A DNA stretch of 51,259 nt from Christensenellaceae bacterium (GTDB taxonomy: Bacteria; Bacillota; Clostridia; Christensenellales; UBA1750). This document shows, piece by piece, positions 8,271 through 16,644 of this stretch; the stretch's first letter is position 1; the number at the start of each line of letters is the position of its first letter. The notes under the pieces are model-generated. The model saw only the letters and a program-made list of their open reading frames with translations. It made no database searches and was not told the DNA's origin. A program made the position numbers and the translations under genes. The DNA is taken from positions 1-51,259 of the forward strand of contig JAITGM010000045.1 of assembly GCA_031280685.1 (NCBI GenBank), in the 5' to 3' direction.

Positions 8271-9410
8271 CTAGCCCTCGATTTTTGAAAGGAAGCGCAT
8301 GAGGTTGTCAGCGGTCAGGCTCAGATCCTTTTTTGCCCGCTTTCTGGCGGAGGAAAAGTCCATGGCCTGCCGGTTGGTCGAGAACACGCCGATGACGCCC
8401 TCGCCGTAGACCGCCTCGATGCCGTCCGCGATGTCGCCCACGATAGCGATGACCGGCACGCCGCGCCGTTTGGCGGCGCGCGCCACGCCCAAAACCACCT
8501 TGCCGCGCAGGGACTGCGAATCGAGCTTGCCTTCGCCGCTGAAAACGTAGTCCGCGCCCTGGACGAGATGGTCAAAGCCCACGGTTTCGAGCACCGTGTC
8601 GATGCCCATTTGCAGCTTTGCTCCCAAAAAGGCGGCGGCGCCATAGCCAAAGCCGCCGGCGGCGCCCGCGCCCGGCATGTCGATCAGGTCGATGCCAAGG
8701 TCTTGCTTCACGGTGCCTGCGGCGGCGCGCAGTCCGCCGTCCAGAAGGCGCACGAGGGCCTCGCTGGCGCCCTTTTGCGGGCCAAAAACGGCAGCCGCGC
8801 CGCGCGGGCCGCACAAGGGGTTATCGACGTCGCACATCGCGATGAATTCTATGGCGTAAAGCGCTGGATTCAGGCCGGAAAGGTCGATGTGCCGGATGGC
8901 GGAAAGCGTGCCGCCCGTGGGGAGGAAACTCGTCCCCGTTTCGTCGAAAAAGCGGGCGCCCAAGGCGGCGGCCGCGCCGCAGCCCATGTCGTTGGTGGCG
9001 CTGCCGCCAAGGCCCAGGATGAGCTTGGTTACGCCGCGCGACAGAGCGTCCGCGATGAGCTGACCCACGCCGTAGGTCGTAGTTTGATCGGGCCGTAGTC
9101 GCTTGCCCACCAGCGGCAGCCCCGCGCAGGCTGCCATTTCAACGACCGCGGTCAGCCCGCCGTCGACCAGACCGTAAAAGCCCCGCATCTCTTCGCCCGG
9201 GAAGGGCCCGCAAACGGGCAGCGTGCGCTTTTCGCCGCCCATGGCGGCCAAAAAGGCATCTACGCTGCCCTCGCCACCGTCCGCGACGGGGACGGAAACG
9301 ACTTCGGCCGCTGGAAAGTGGAGGAGGATGCGCTCGCGCAGGATGGAGCAGATTTCGGCGGAAGAGAGCGTGCCCTTGAATGAATCGGGCACCAAAAGGG
9401 CTTTTTTCAT
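8271..9410 (-). CDS. Glycerate kinase (GlxK/GarK family)
   Basis: The enzyme phosphorylates D-glycerate to 2- or 3-phosphoglycerate. The 379-residue protein matches the family from the first residues (KKALLVPDSFKGTLSSAEIC) through VPVADGGEGSVDAFLAA and LILGLGGSATNDMGCGAAAALG to GKLDSQSLRGKVVLGVA, with a normal full length. GGAG lies eight bases before the ATG. It follows the phosphodiester glycosidase gene by 13 bases. A glyoxylate-carboligase-like enzyme is encoded at 14803-16479, so a glyoxylate-to-glycerate route is possible. The genes are not in one operon and no tartronate semialdehyde reductase is evident. Confidence 0.93.
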   Translation of the reverse strand: MKKALLVPDSFKGTLSSAEICSILRERILLHFPAAEVVSVPVADGGEGSVDAFLAAMGGEKRTLPVCGPFPGEEMRGFYGLVDGGLTAVVEMAACAGLPLVGKRLRPDQTTTYGVGQLIADALSRGVTKLILGLGGSATNDMGCGAAAALGARFFDETGTSFLPTGGTLSAIRHIDLSGLNPALYAIEFIAMCDVDNPLCGPRGAAAVFGPQKGASEALVRLLDGGLRAAAGTVKQDLGIDLIDMPGAGAAGGFGYGAAAFLGAKLQMGIDTVLETVGFDHLVQGADYVFSGEGKLDSQSLRGKVVLGVARAAKRRGVPVIAIVGDIADGIEAVYGEGVIGVFSTNRQAMDFSSARKRAKKDLSLTADNLMRFLSKIEG

Positions 9411-9423
9411 CTGGGCGGCTCCT

Positions 9424-10491
9424 TTATGGCTGGATGAGAGGGGATTTGACCAGGAGAATATCGCTCAAGGGGCGCTCGCGGTTGCCGGCGCCGCAGGGCC
9501 TTGAAATGGTCTGGCCATTAAAGACCATGCAGCTGGTCATGCCGCCGTCGAGATTGTAGGCGGTGACGCAGCCGAGCGACTGCATGTAGGCCGCCAGATC
9601 GCGGATGTTCAGCCCGGAGGAAAAGCCTTGCAGGCGGCCGTCCACCACGACGAAAACCAGGCTGCCGTCCGCCTTCTGGCCGAGCGCCGTGCGCGGGTTT
9701 GCGCCGGATACGTCGGTGATGAAGCTCTCGGGCAGCGCGCCGTTTACGACGAGCGCGGGGCCGAACGAAAAGCTGTCTCGCAGGCCGCGGCCAAGGAGGG
9801 CTTCGACATCTGCGCCCTGCTCGGGCAGGATTTCCAAAGAGCCGTCCGCAAAGAGGCAGAGCATGTCGCGCGCGGGCTTTTCGCGGTAGAGCGCGCCGCC
9901 GCGCACGATGATGCCGTCGCCCCTGAAGCCGTAATAATCCCCGTTGATGGCGAAGAGCGCGCCCTCGGTCTTTGCGATTTCGCTGGTTCTATAGTGGAGG
10001 TTGCGCGCGTAGCTGCCGCCCGCGAAGGCGCTTTGCAGGGGGCAGAGCGCGCCTTCGGGCCAGCTAAGCAGTGCCACCGTCGCCACGACGCCCTCCTTGG
10101 GCGCTTCGCGGCGGATTTGCAGACTGAACTCGGCCGATTCATAGCTCCAGAGGCCGTTTTCGGCATCTTCCGTGAGCGTGGTCTCGGGTTTGGGCGAGGG
10201 CGGGGCCGTAGCCGCGGGGTCCGCTGAGGGTGCCGGGGGAGTGGGGAGCCCGCCCTGCTGGGCGCTCGGGGCCGCCGCCTGGGCCTGCACCACACCAGGC
10301 AGCAGCGGTTCCGCCAGCAGAGGCACGTTTTGGCCCAGCGGGGCCTGCAAATCGAAGACCAGCATATAGCGAAGCGTCGCGAAAAGAAAGGCGCCGATGA
10401 AAAACAATGAAAGCCCCAGCGCATAAAGCTGCTGGATGCTGAGGCGGCTTTGCTTGCGGCGACCAAAGGGCGTAAAGTTCGTTTTGAGCAT
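9424..10491 (-). CDS. Membrane-anchored phosphodiester glycosidase (NAGPA domain) protein
   Basis: The protein has one N-terminal membrane segment (about residues 20-45, ALGLSLFFIGAFLFATLRYM), then a Pro/Ala-rich linker (about 75-110), then a NAGPA/DUF2233 domain. Family landmarks are INGDYYGFRGDGIIVRGG, the segment ending FVVVDGR, and the terminal NLDGGMTSCMVFNG. The domain is expected to act outside the membrane on a phosphodiester-linked sugar; the substrate is unknown. I chose ATG 10491 because GGAGGG stands eight bases upstream; the frame opens further, to 10578, without a ribosome binding site. It probably forms an operon with the glycerate kinase gene. Confidence 0.85.
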   Translation of the reverse strand: MLKTNFTPFGRRKQSRLSIQQLYALGLSLFFIGAFLFATLRYMLVFDLQAPLGQNVPLLAEPLLPGVVQAQAAAPSAQQGGLPTPPAPSADPAATAPPSPKPETTLTEDAENGLWSYESAEFSLQIRREAPKEGVVATVALLSWPEGALCPLQSAFAGGSYARNLHYRTSEIAKTEGALFAINGDYYGFRGDGIIVRGGALYREKPARDMLCLFADGSLEILPEQGADVEALLGRGLRDSFSFGPALVVNGALPESFITDVSGANPRTALGQKADGSLVFVVVDGRLQGFSSGLNIRDLAAYMQSLGCVTAYNLDGGMTSCMVFNGQTISRPCGAGNRERPLSDILLVKSPLIQP

Positions 10492-10649
10492 GGGTGCATC
10501 CCTCCCCGCAAAAACATCGTCATTCCGCCACAGTTTAGCATGCGCGGGGAGACGGCGCAAACCCTCACCCGAAATCATAACCGATTCGAAACAACTCCTT
10601 TGAAAAGCCGAGGGAATTCGCCCTTTTTACGCCTTTGCCCAAAAAGGAC

Positions 10650-10682
10650 GTGGCTGGGGCGGAAGAATTCCGCCCCAGCCAC
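10650..10682 (-). terminator. Rho-independent terminator after leuA
   Basis: A 15-bp perfect stem (10650-10664 with 10668-10682, GTGGCTGGGGCGGAA and its complement) is followed on the minus strand by GTCCTTTTTG. It stands 30 bases beyond the leuA stop. Confidence 0.8.
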
Positions 10683-10712
10683 GCTAACCCTCAAAAGGCC
10701 GCCGGCTTTGCC

Positions 10713-12395
10713 TTAAAGCCCCAGATGCTCCGCGCGGTTGATGGCGCAGAGCACACCCTGAATCGAAGCCATGTTGATGTTGGGCGCGATGCCTACGCCA
10801 TGGATAGTATTGCCTTTTTTCGTCCTAAGCTGGATGTAGGCGATCGCCTGCGCGTCCGAACCCGCGGAAATGGCGTGCTCGTCATAGGTAATGAAGGTAT
10901 AGCCCGCGATGGAGGCGCCCTTCAGGGCGTTGAAGAAGGCGTCGATCGGGCCGTTGCCCGCCCCTTTGAGCGCAATGTCGCGGCGTTTTGGGCCGGTTTC
11001 TTCCAGGCTGCCCGCGAAGCGCACGCTGGAGCCTCTCTCGCTGAGGGTATAGTCCCCCAGCAGGCGGTAGCGCGCCGGGAAATGAAGGTAGTTGCTGGAA
11101 AAGACCGTGTAAAGCTCCTGGCTGCTCAGCTCCTCGCCCTTTTGCTCGCAGGCGGCCTGCACCAGCGCGCCGAATTCTGCGTGCATCCCGCGCGGCAGGC
11201 GGTAGCCGAAGGCCTCCTGCATCACGAAGGCGGCGCCGCCCTTGCCCGAGAGCGAGTTGATGCGCACGATGGGGTCGAATTGGCGGCCGATGTCCGCCGG
11301 GTCGATGGGCAAGTAGGGCACCATCCAGCGCCTTTCGCCCTTTTTCTCCATGTAGGAGCGCCCTTTGCGGATGGCATCCTGATGCGAGCCCGAAAACGCG
11401 GTAAAGACCAGATCGCCGGAGTAGGGCTGGCGCTCGTGCACGCGCATGCCCGTCAGGCGCTCGTAGCTCTCGCGCAGGGCGGGCAGGTTCGTAAGGTCAA
11501 GCCCCGGGGCGATGCCCTGCGTGAAGAGGTTCAGCGCCAGGGTGATCAGATCCACGTTGCCGGTTCGCTCGCCGTTGCCAAAGAGGGTGCCCTCCACGCG
11601 CTCGGCACCCGCCAGCAGGGCAAGCTCCGCGCAGGCGACGCCGGTGCCCCGGTCGTTGTGCGGGTGCACCGAGGCGATGGCAGCCCCGCGGTTCTTCATG
11701 TGCGTTAAAACATACTCGACCTGATCCGCGAAGGTGTTGGGGGTGCAAAGCTCTACCGTGGCCGCCATGTCGATGATCGCGGGCCTTTCCTCGCTCGCGT
11801 GGAAGGCTTCCATCACCGCGTCGATGATCTCGACCGCGTTTTCGACCTCCGCGCCCGAAAAGCTCTCGGGCGAGTATTCGAAGATGTAACTCGTGCCGCT
11901 CTGGTCGGCCCGCGCGAGCTCGTAGATGAGCCTGGCCGCGTCCGTCGCGACTTGGATGATGCCCTTCATGTCCTTTTCGAAGACCACCTCGCGCTGCAGG
12001 GTCGAAATCGGGGCATAGAGGTGGATGGTAACCTCCTTCGCGCCGCGCACGGCTTCGAAGGTTCTGCGGATTAAATGCTCGCGCGCCTGGGTGATGACCT
12101 GCACGCGCACGCCCTCCGGAATCAGGCCGCCGTCGATGAGCCGGCGGCAGCTTTCGAATTCTGCGTCTGAAGCGGAGGGGAAGCCGATTTCGATCTCTTT
12201 AAAGCCGATTTCGCAGAGGATTTTAAAGAATTCGAGCTTTTTTTGCACGCTCATGGGGTTGACGAGGGCCTGGTTGCCGTCGCGCAGATCCACGCTGCAC
12301 CAGGCCGGGGCCTGTTCGATGACCCGCCCCGGCCAGGCGCGCTCTGGCAGCGCGATTTGGCGGAAGGGAAGGTATTTGCCGCTGGTCGGTTTCAA
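10713..12395 (-). CDS. leuA: 2-isopropylmalate synthase
   Basis: The enzyme condenses acetyl-CoA with 2-oxoisovalerate in the first step of leucine synthesis. Catalytic-barrel landmarks are WCSVDLRDGNQALVNPM, EIEIGFPSASDAEF and HPHNDRGTGVA (metal ligands). The C-terminal LeuA dimer/regulatory domain ends with HGVGIAPNINMASIQGVL-type sequence. It is the longer LeuA2 form (about 560 residues). I place the start at TTG 12395 (LKPTSGKYLPF). GGGAGG lies nine bases upstream, and the inferred promoter at 12453-12481 would start transcription downstream of the alternative ATG at 12452. It is a single-gene unit with its own terminator. Confidence 0.94.
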   Translation of the reverse strand: MKPTSGKYLPFRQIALPERAWPGRVIEQAPAWCSVDLRDGNQALVNPMSVQKKLEFFKILCEIGFKEIEIGFPSASDAEFESCRRLIDGGLIPEGVRVQVITQAREHLIRRTFEAVRGAKEVTIHLYAPISTLQREVVFEKDMKGIIQVATDAARLIYELARADQSGTSYIFEYSPESFSGAEVENAVEIIDAVMEAFHASEERPAIIDMAATVELCTPNTFADQVEYVLTHMKNRGAAIASVHPHNDRGTGVACAELALLAGAERVEGTLFGNGERTGNVDLITLALNLFTQGIAPGLDLTNLPALRESYERLTGMRVHERQPYSGDLVFTAFSGSHQDAIRKGRSYMEKKGERRWMVPYLPIDPADIGRQFDPIVRINSLSGKGGAAFVMQEAFGYRLPRGMHAEFGALVQAACEQKGEELSSQELYTVFSSNYLHFPARYRLLGDYTLSERGSSVRFAGSLEETGPKRRDIALKGAGNGPIDAFFNALKGASIAGYTFITYDEHAISAGSDAQAIAYIQLRTKKGNTIHGVGIAPNINMASIQGVLCAINRAEHLGL

Positions 12396-12452
12396 AGGGG
12401 ATGCGCCTCCCTGCTGTTTCCTGCGGCGAAGCGCCGCGAAGCGATTGCGCAC

Positions 12453-12481
12453 AGTATAGCGAAACCGGCGAAAAAAAGCAA
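12453..12481 (-). promoter_or_regulatory. Promoter of leuA, overlapping the upstream terminator
   Basis: TTGCTT (12481-12476) and TATACT (12458-12453) are spaced by 17 bases on the minus strand. The -35 hexamer is part of the hairpin at 12473-12505, so the terminator of the regulator gene and the leuA promoter share DNA. Confidence 0.65.
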
Positions 12482-12505
12482 GGAAGGCCGCTTTCCTTGC
12501 TTTTT
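12473..12505 (-). terminator. Terminator between the AraC-type gene and leuA
   Basis: Stem AAAAAGCAAGGAA (12473-12485) pairs with TTCCTTGCTTTTT (12493-12505) around a 7-base loop. T-runs on both sides mean it could work in either direction. It would end transcription of the regulator gene whose stop is at 12617. Confidence 0.75.
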
Positions 12506-12517
12506 CGCGGGGTATAT

Positions 12518-12608
12518 GGGCGGATTTGGCTTAAGGGGCGGCAAGCTCCCCCTTTAGGGAGTCGAATTAAGCTGCGGTGCCGCGCGGTTCTTCGATGGCC
12601 TGCGCAGG
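12518..12608 (-). repeat. Decayed duplicate of the 3' end of the AraC-type gene
   Basis: On the minus strand this segment reads AQAIEEPRGTAA, then a stop, then FDSLKGEL. It resembles AQAIEELRGAAAKYD near the end of the gene at 12617-13498. The DNA match is CTTCGATGGCCTGCGCA at 12590-12606 against 12757-12773, with flanking similarity. A second match (GGGCGGATT at 12518 against 12621) gives a shorter offset, so the copy has lost internal sequence. Confidence 0.6.
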
Positions 12609-12616
12609 GCGGGGCT

Positions 12617-13498
12617 TTAGGGGCGGATTCGCCTTACGGGCAGCAGCTCGATATAGCCCCTTGCGCCGATCGGCTCGAGCTGGACGCGGGGCAGGCCGTC
12701 CTCCCAGGCGCAGCCGACCCTTGAGGGGTCGTACTTGGCGGCGGCGCCGCGCAGCTCTTCGATGGCCTGCGCAAAGTTCTCCTCGGCGAAGGGCTCGCCC
12801 TGGAACATCAAATAGGGAGCCGCGGGCAGCTCGATGAGCTCGAAGCCCTCGGGAACGGCCCCCTCATATTCGAGAGGCAGTTCCGCCCCTTGAACGTATT
12901 CTGAGGTGTTCGGCTTGCGATAAGCGGGCGGGAGCCAAAGGCAGATGGGCTCGCCGCCGAAGGCCTCGATGCTTTGCAGCAGGCCCCACACATCGCAGCC
13001 GACCTCCTCGCAATAGGCGAAGTAGTCTGCGGCGGCTACGCCGCGCTTCAGAAGAAGGCGGCGCGCGGGCTTTTCGACGAGCGAAACGAAGACGGTTCTG
13101 GGCGCTTGCATGGCGATCCTCCTCCTTGGCTGGCGAAACTTCACCCCGTAGGGCATGAAAAGGTAAAGCGGGCTGGGGTCGCGGGCATAGCTGCCCGGGT
13201 TGCGGCCGAACTCGCGCAAAAAGGCGCGCTGGTAGCCGTCCACGCTTTGAAAGCCCAGCGAAAACGCCACTTCAGCAACCTTGCCCGGGGCATTTTTCAG
13301 CAAAAGTGCCGACCTTGAAAGCCGCAGCCTGCGGATGTAGTCGGCAGGGCTAAGACCCGTTAGCCGGGCGAAGAGCCGGCAGGCATGCCAAGGCGAGTAG
13401 CGCGAAGCGCGGGCGAGATTAGCGGGCGTGATGGGTTCGCCGAGATGGGCCTGAATGTGTTCCTGCATGCGCTGCACGGCCTCGATCTGCTCCTGCAC
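12617..13498 (-). CDS. AraC-family regulator with GyrI-like effector domain
   Basis: The N-terminal 110 residues are an AraC-type DNA-binding domain with two helix-turn-helix motifs (ITPANLARASRYSPWHACRLF and VAEVAFSLGFQSVDGYQRAF). The C-terminal 160 residues resemble the GyrI-like small-molecule-binding domain of Rob/SoxS-type multidrug regulators (VFVSLVEKPARRLLLKRG opening; YIELLPVRR end). It is expected to bind an amphipathic ligand and activate transcription. The start is GTG 13498 (VQEQIEAVQRM), preceded by AGGAGG; the frame extends upstream to 13606 without a ribosome binding site. No transporter lies next to it, so the target is unknown. Confidence 0.88.
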   Translation of the reverse strand: MQEQIEAVQRMQEHIQAHLGEPITPANLARASRYSPWHACRLFARLTGLSPADYIRRLRLSRSALLLKNAPGKVAEVAFSLGFQSVDGYQRAFLREFGRNPGSYARDPSPLYLFMPYGVKFRQPRRRIAMQAPRTVFVSLVEKPARRLLLKRGVAAADYFAYCEEVGCDVWGLLQSIEAFGGEPICLWLPPAYRKPNTSEYVQGAELPLEYEGAVPEGFELIELPAAPYLMFQGEPFAEENFAQAIEELRGAAAKYDPSRVGCAWEDGLPRVQLEPIGARGYIELLPVRRIRP

Positions 13499-13649
13499 GC
13501 TTCCGTCCTCCTTCTTTTGTCGCTTTTTGCTCTCTTGGCCGCCATGCCCCCAGTATAGCCCCTTTGGCCACAGAGCGCTCGACTTTTTTTGCTGGCCTGG
13601 GCGCAAAACGGCAAAGGTTTGGACGCATTGCGCTAGAGAACAAGGCGGG

Positions 13650-13679
13650 TTGTTGTTTTTTTAGCAGATGATGTATAAT
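13650..13679 (+). promoter_or_regulatory. Promoter of the zinc-finger/deoxyribosyltransferase-like gene
   Basis: TTGTTG (13650-13655) and TATAAT (13674-13679) are separated by 18 bases. The DNA is locally AT-rich compared with its neighbours. Confidence 0.65.
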
Positions 13680-13725
13680 GATGGAAAAGAATGTGCGGCG
13701 ATTACACCAGAGAGGGGTTCTTGCG

Positions 13726-14726
13726 ATGGCTACTCGTTGCCCTCTATGTGAAAAAGAGGCCACTACTCAAAGCTTCAACGCGGAAACATGGATGGATCGG
13801 ATTAACTGCCCATACTGCGGAGTATATAGTTATAGCCAAAAAATAAAGGAGTGGAGCTGTAGCATTCGCGACCGCGCTCAGCTTTCGGGCTATATAAGGG
13901 AGTTCTACGAGAAGCACGGCGAGGAACGTACTGTGGAACTGACGGAAGAAAGCGTTAAAGCCATTTTGAACGACCCTTCGATGCCCAGAACCCCGGCCCA
14001 AAAGGCGGATAAGTTTTACTCTGGATCTACAGAAGAACTGTGGCATTTGGCGACTGGGTTGAAATGGCGGACCGTTTCCCCGCGATTGCTTATGCGCTAA
14101 ATGAAGAAGAATTGAACCGATTCTATGAATACCTGCGCAAAGCGGGAATGTTAGAGAAAAAAGAGGAGGCAGTAGCTGCATACCGTACGAGGAGAGGTTT
14201 TAGTGTAGGAGAACCATCTCGAAAAAAAGTGCGCCTGACGATGGAGGGCTTTAAGCGCTGCGAGGAGCTGCTGGCAAAACCCGAGCAGGACTCCAAGACC
14301 TGCTTCGTCGCGATGTGGTTTGGCAGTGAAATGGATGAGATTTACGAAAAAGCCATCATGCCGGCCATTCAAGAGTGTGGTTTTGAGGCGTATCGGGTAG
14401 ATAGGGTGCAGCACAACAACGACATCATCGACGAGATCATCGCCGGAATCAAAAATAGCCGCTTCGTCATCGCGGATATGACGGGCTACCGCGGCGGGGT
14501 ATATTACGAGGCGGGTTTTGCAACGGCTTTGGATAAGCAGGTTATCCTTACTTGCCGCAAGGACTGGTTTGATAACGGCAGAGGGAAATATCGCAGGGTA
14601 CACTTCGATGTGAACCATTTCCCCTTTATTACGTGGAAAGATGGGGAACTGGAGAGGCTGAAAGGCGAGCTGATCAACCGCATAGGCGCGACGATTAACG
14701 GCGCGAAGTGGTCGGTTCGCCAATAA
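13726..14726 (+). pseudogene. Zinc-finger plus nucleoside-deoxyribosyltransferase-like (DRHyd/TIR-like) protein, frameshifted
   Basis: Two overlapping frames make one recognisable protein. The first (13726-14100) opens MATRCPLCEKEA and has a second CPYCG pair, a likely zinc-binding module. The second (from about 14040) carries CFVAMWFGSEMDEIYEKAI, then YRVDR, then SRFVIADMTGYRGGVYYEAGFATAL. That is the pattern of the nucleoside 2-deoxyribosyltransferase-like domains found in bacterial conflict systems. The frame changes by -1 between about 14030 and 14060; the first frame ends at 14100. ATG 13726 has GAGAGGGG nine bases upstream. Alternatives are a sequencing error, or a separate second protein from GTG 14040, which has only a weak ribosome binding site. 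Composition is less GC-rich than its neighbours, suggesting transfer. Confidence 0.75.
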
Positions 14727-14744
14727 AGGTTGGATTCCATTAGA

Positions 14745-14781
14745 AAAAGCCCCGCCCGATAGCACCGGATGGGGCTTTTTT
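14745..14781. terminator. Bidirectional terminator between convergent genes
   Basis: AAAAGCCCC and GGGGCTTTTTT flank a 17-base loop that contains a short inner stem. It stands 18 bases after the stop at 14726 and 22 bases after the stop of the minus-strand gene at 14803. Confidence 0.7.
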
Positions 14782-14802
14782 GCGCGATGAGTGGCCTTTT
14801 GC

Positions 14803-16479
14803 CTAGCTGTTGAACTCCTTGACGGCTAGGATGGAGCCGCCCATGGCCGCGTCGGTTTCTTCCTCGCAGACGCACTCGACGATGTAGGGCTTCTTAGAAG
14901 AAAGGGCGCGCTGCAGCGCCGGGGCGATGCCGCTGGGCTCAAAGACGCGCTCGCCGTCGCAGCCAAAGCCCTTGGCGACCTGAATATAGTCCATCATGGC
15001 CTTGTTTTCGGGCATGTGCACGGCGTACTCGTAGCCGTAGGCGTATTTTTGATTTTGGCGAATCAGCGAAAGGTAGGCGTTGTTGAGGATGACCACGATC
15101 AGCGGCACGTCGTTCGAGGCGGCGACGGCCAATTCCTCGACCAGGAAGGTGAAGCCGAAGTCGCCCATCACCGCGACAGCCTTATTTTGCTTTTGATCGG
15201 CCACCATGGCGCCGAAGGCGGCCGGGATGTCAAACCCTAAGGTGCCGGCGCCGCCCGAAGGCAGGTAGCGCCGGGGTTTCGAGATCTTTTGGAACTGGCC
15301 AGACCAGATTTGGTTGAGGCCGCAGCCGGTGGTGAACATGGTATCGTCATCAAAGACCTCGTTGATGGCCTGAAAGACGCGCATGGGTTTGATGGGCTTT
15401 TCGTCATAGTCCGTGCGGCGCTCGAGCGAGACGCGAAGGGCCTGCAGGCCTTTTTCGCGCTCGCCGGCGGCGCGGCTGAGCTTTTTGGCCTTGATTTCGG
15501 AAAGGAAGGCCTGAATGGCAAGGCCCGCGTCGGCCACGATGCCGATATCGGCCGGGATGATCTTGTTGATCTCGGAAGGCTCGATGTTGACGTGGATGAA
15601 TTTACGCCCCTGGGCGTAGACCTTCGTGTCGCCGGTGTGGCGGTCTGTAAAGCGGCAGCCAAGGCCCAAAACGAGGTCGGCCCCGCCAAGGACCTTGTTG
15701 CCGATGGGCTGGCCGACCTGGATGCCCGCGTGCCCCGCGTTGAGGGGGTGACTCTCGGGCAGGCCGCCCTTGGCCATGTAGGTGGTGATGACCGGCAGGT
15801 TCAGCGCTTCGGCAAGCTCCAGGCAGGCCTTTTCGGCGCCGGAAAGAATCACGCCGCCACCCATGAGCAGCACCGGCGCCTTGGCCGCGAGCAATAAATC
15901 GAGGGCATCCGCGATGAGCTTTGGGTCGGGGGCCGGTTTTTGGACGGGCAGGGGGCTGTAGTCGTTAAGGGAAAAGTCGATGTCGGCCATCTGCACGTCG
16001 AGGGGTAGGTCGATGAGCACGGGGCCGGGCTTGCCCGAGCGTGCCGTGTGGAAGGCCTCGGTGAAGATGGCGGGGATTTCGCTAGGCTCGGTCACGCACC
16101 AGGTCTGTTTGGCGATCGGCTTGCAAATCGCGGCGATATCGACGCACTGGAAGGCATCCTTGCCAAGCTGGGCGCGCACCGCCTGGCCGCTGATGGCAAG
16201 AAGGGGGATGGAGTCGATATTGGCGGTGTAGATGCCCGTGACGAAGTTCGTCGCGCCCGGACCCGAGGTGCAAAGCGCCACCGCCATGCGGCCCGATGCG
16301 CGATAGTAGGCGTCCGCCGCGTGGACCGCGGCCTCCTCATGGCGCATTACGTAGTGCTTGATTCGCGGGGTTTTGTTCAGGGCGGAATAGAGGGCGTTCA
16401 CGCCCGCGCCGGGGATGCCGAAGGCATCGGTGATGCCCTCCTTGATTAGAATGCCCGCGATGATTTCGGAAACGGTCAT
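14803..16479 (-). CDS. Thiamine-diphosphate enzyme, glyoxylate carboligase / acetolactate synthase-like
   Basis: The protein has the three-domain acetohydroxyacid-synthase fold: N-terminal pyrimidine-binding domain (GIPGAGVNALYSAL), central FAD-like domain, and C-terminal ThDP-Mg domain (GDFGFTFLVEELAVAASND, closing with NN). The segment GQAVRAQLGKDAFQCVDI followed by AICKPI aligns best in memory with glyoxylate carboligase. However, residue 48 is Glu (RHEEAAVHAADAY), the catalytic residue of acetolactate synthases, where Escherichia coli Gcl has Val. Function is therefore uncertain between glyoxylate and pyruvate condensation. At 558 residues it is full length. The gene is monocistronic, with no small regulatory subunit gene beside it. 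Confidence 0.85.
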   Translation of the reverse strand: MTVSEIIAGILIKEGITDAFGIPGAGVNALYSALNKTPRIKHYVMRHEEAAVHAADAYYRASGRMAVALCTSGPGATNFVTGIYTANIDSIPLLAISGQAVRAQLGKDAFQCVDIAAICKPIAKQTWCVTEPSEIPAIFTEAFHTARSGKPGPVLIDLPLDVQMADIDFSLNDYSPLPVQKPAPDPKLIADALDLLLAAKAPVLLMGGGVILSGAEKACLELAEALNLPVITTYMAKGGLPESHPLNAGHAGIQVGQPIGNKVLGGADLVLGLGCRFTDRHTGDTKVYAQGRKFIHVNIEPSEINKIIPADIGIVADAGLAIQAFLSEIKAKKLSRAAGEREKGLQALRVSLERRTDYDEKPIKPMRVFQAINEVFDDDTMFTTGCGLNQIWSGQFQKISKPRRYLPSGGAGTLGFDIPAAFGAMVADQKQNKAVAVMGDFGFTFLVEELAVAASNDVPLIVVILNNAYLSLIRQNQKYAYGYEYAVHMPENKAMMDYIQVAKGFGCDGERVFEPSGIAPALQRALSSKKPYIVECVCEEETDAAMGGSILAVKEFNS

Positions 16480-16516
16480 GGCCAGTCCTCGCTTTCTGTA
16501 TGTTTTTCTTCCTAAA

Positions 16517-16546
16517 AGTATAGCGCTTTTGCGGGCGGTGCGTCAA
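16517..16546 (-). promoter_or_regulatory. Promoter of the carboligase-like gene
   Basis: On the minus strand TTGACG (16546-16541) and TATACT (16522-16517) are spaced by 18 bases, about 40 bases before the ATG at 16479. Confidence 0.7.
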
Positions 16547-16611
16547 GGTTTGCGGAGGGCGGCGCTGGCGCGCCCGAATTTTAACATTCCCCGCCGCCTT
16601 CAAAGTTTTGC

Positions 16612-16640
16612 TTGCATTTTTGGGAGGGACTGCGTATACT
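16612..16640 (+). promoter_or_regulatory. Promoter of the T-box/proS transcript
   Basis: TTGCAT (16612-16617) and TATACT (16635-16640) have a 17-base spacer. Confidence 0.75.
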
Positions 16641-16644
16641 AGCC

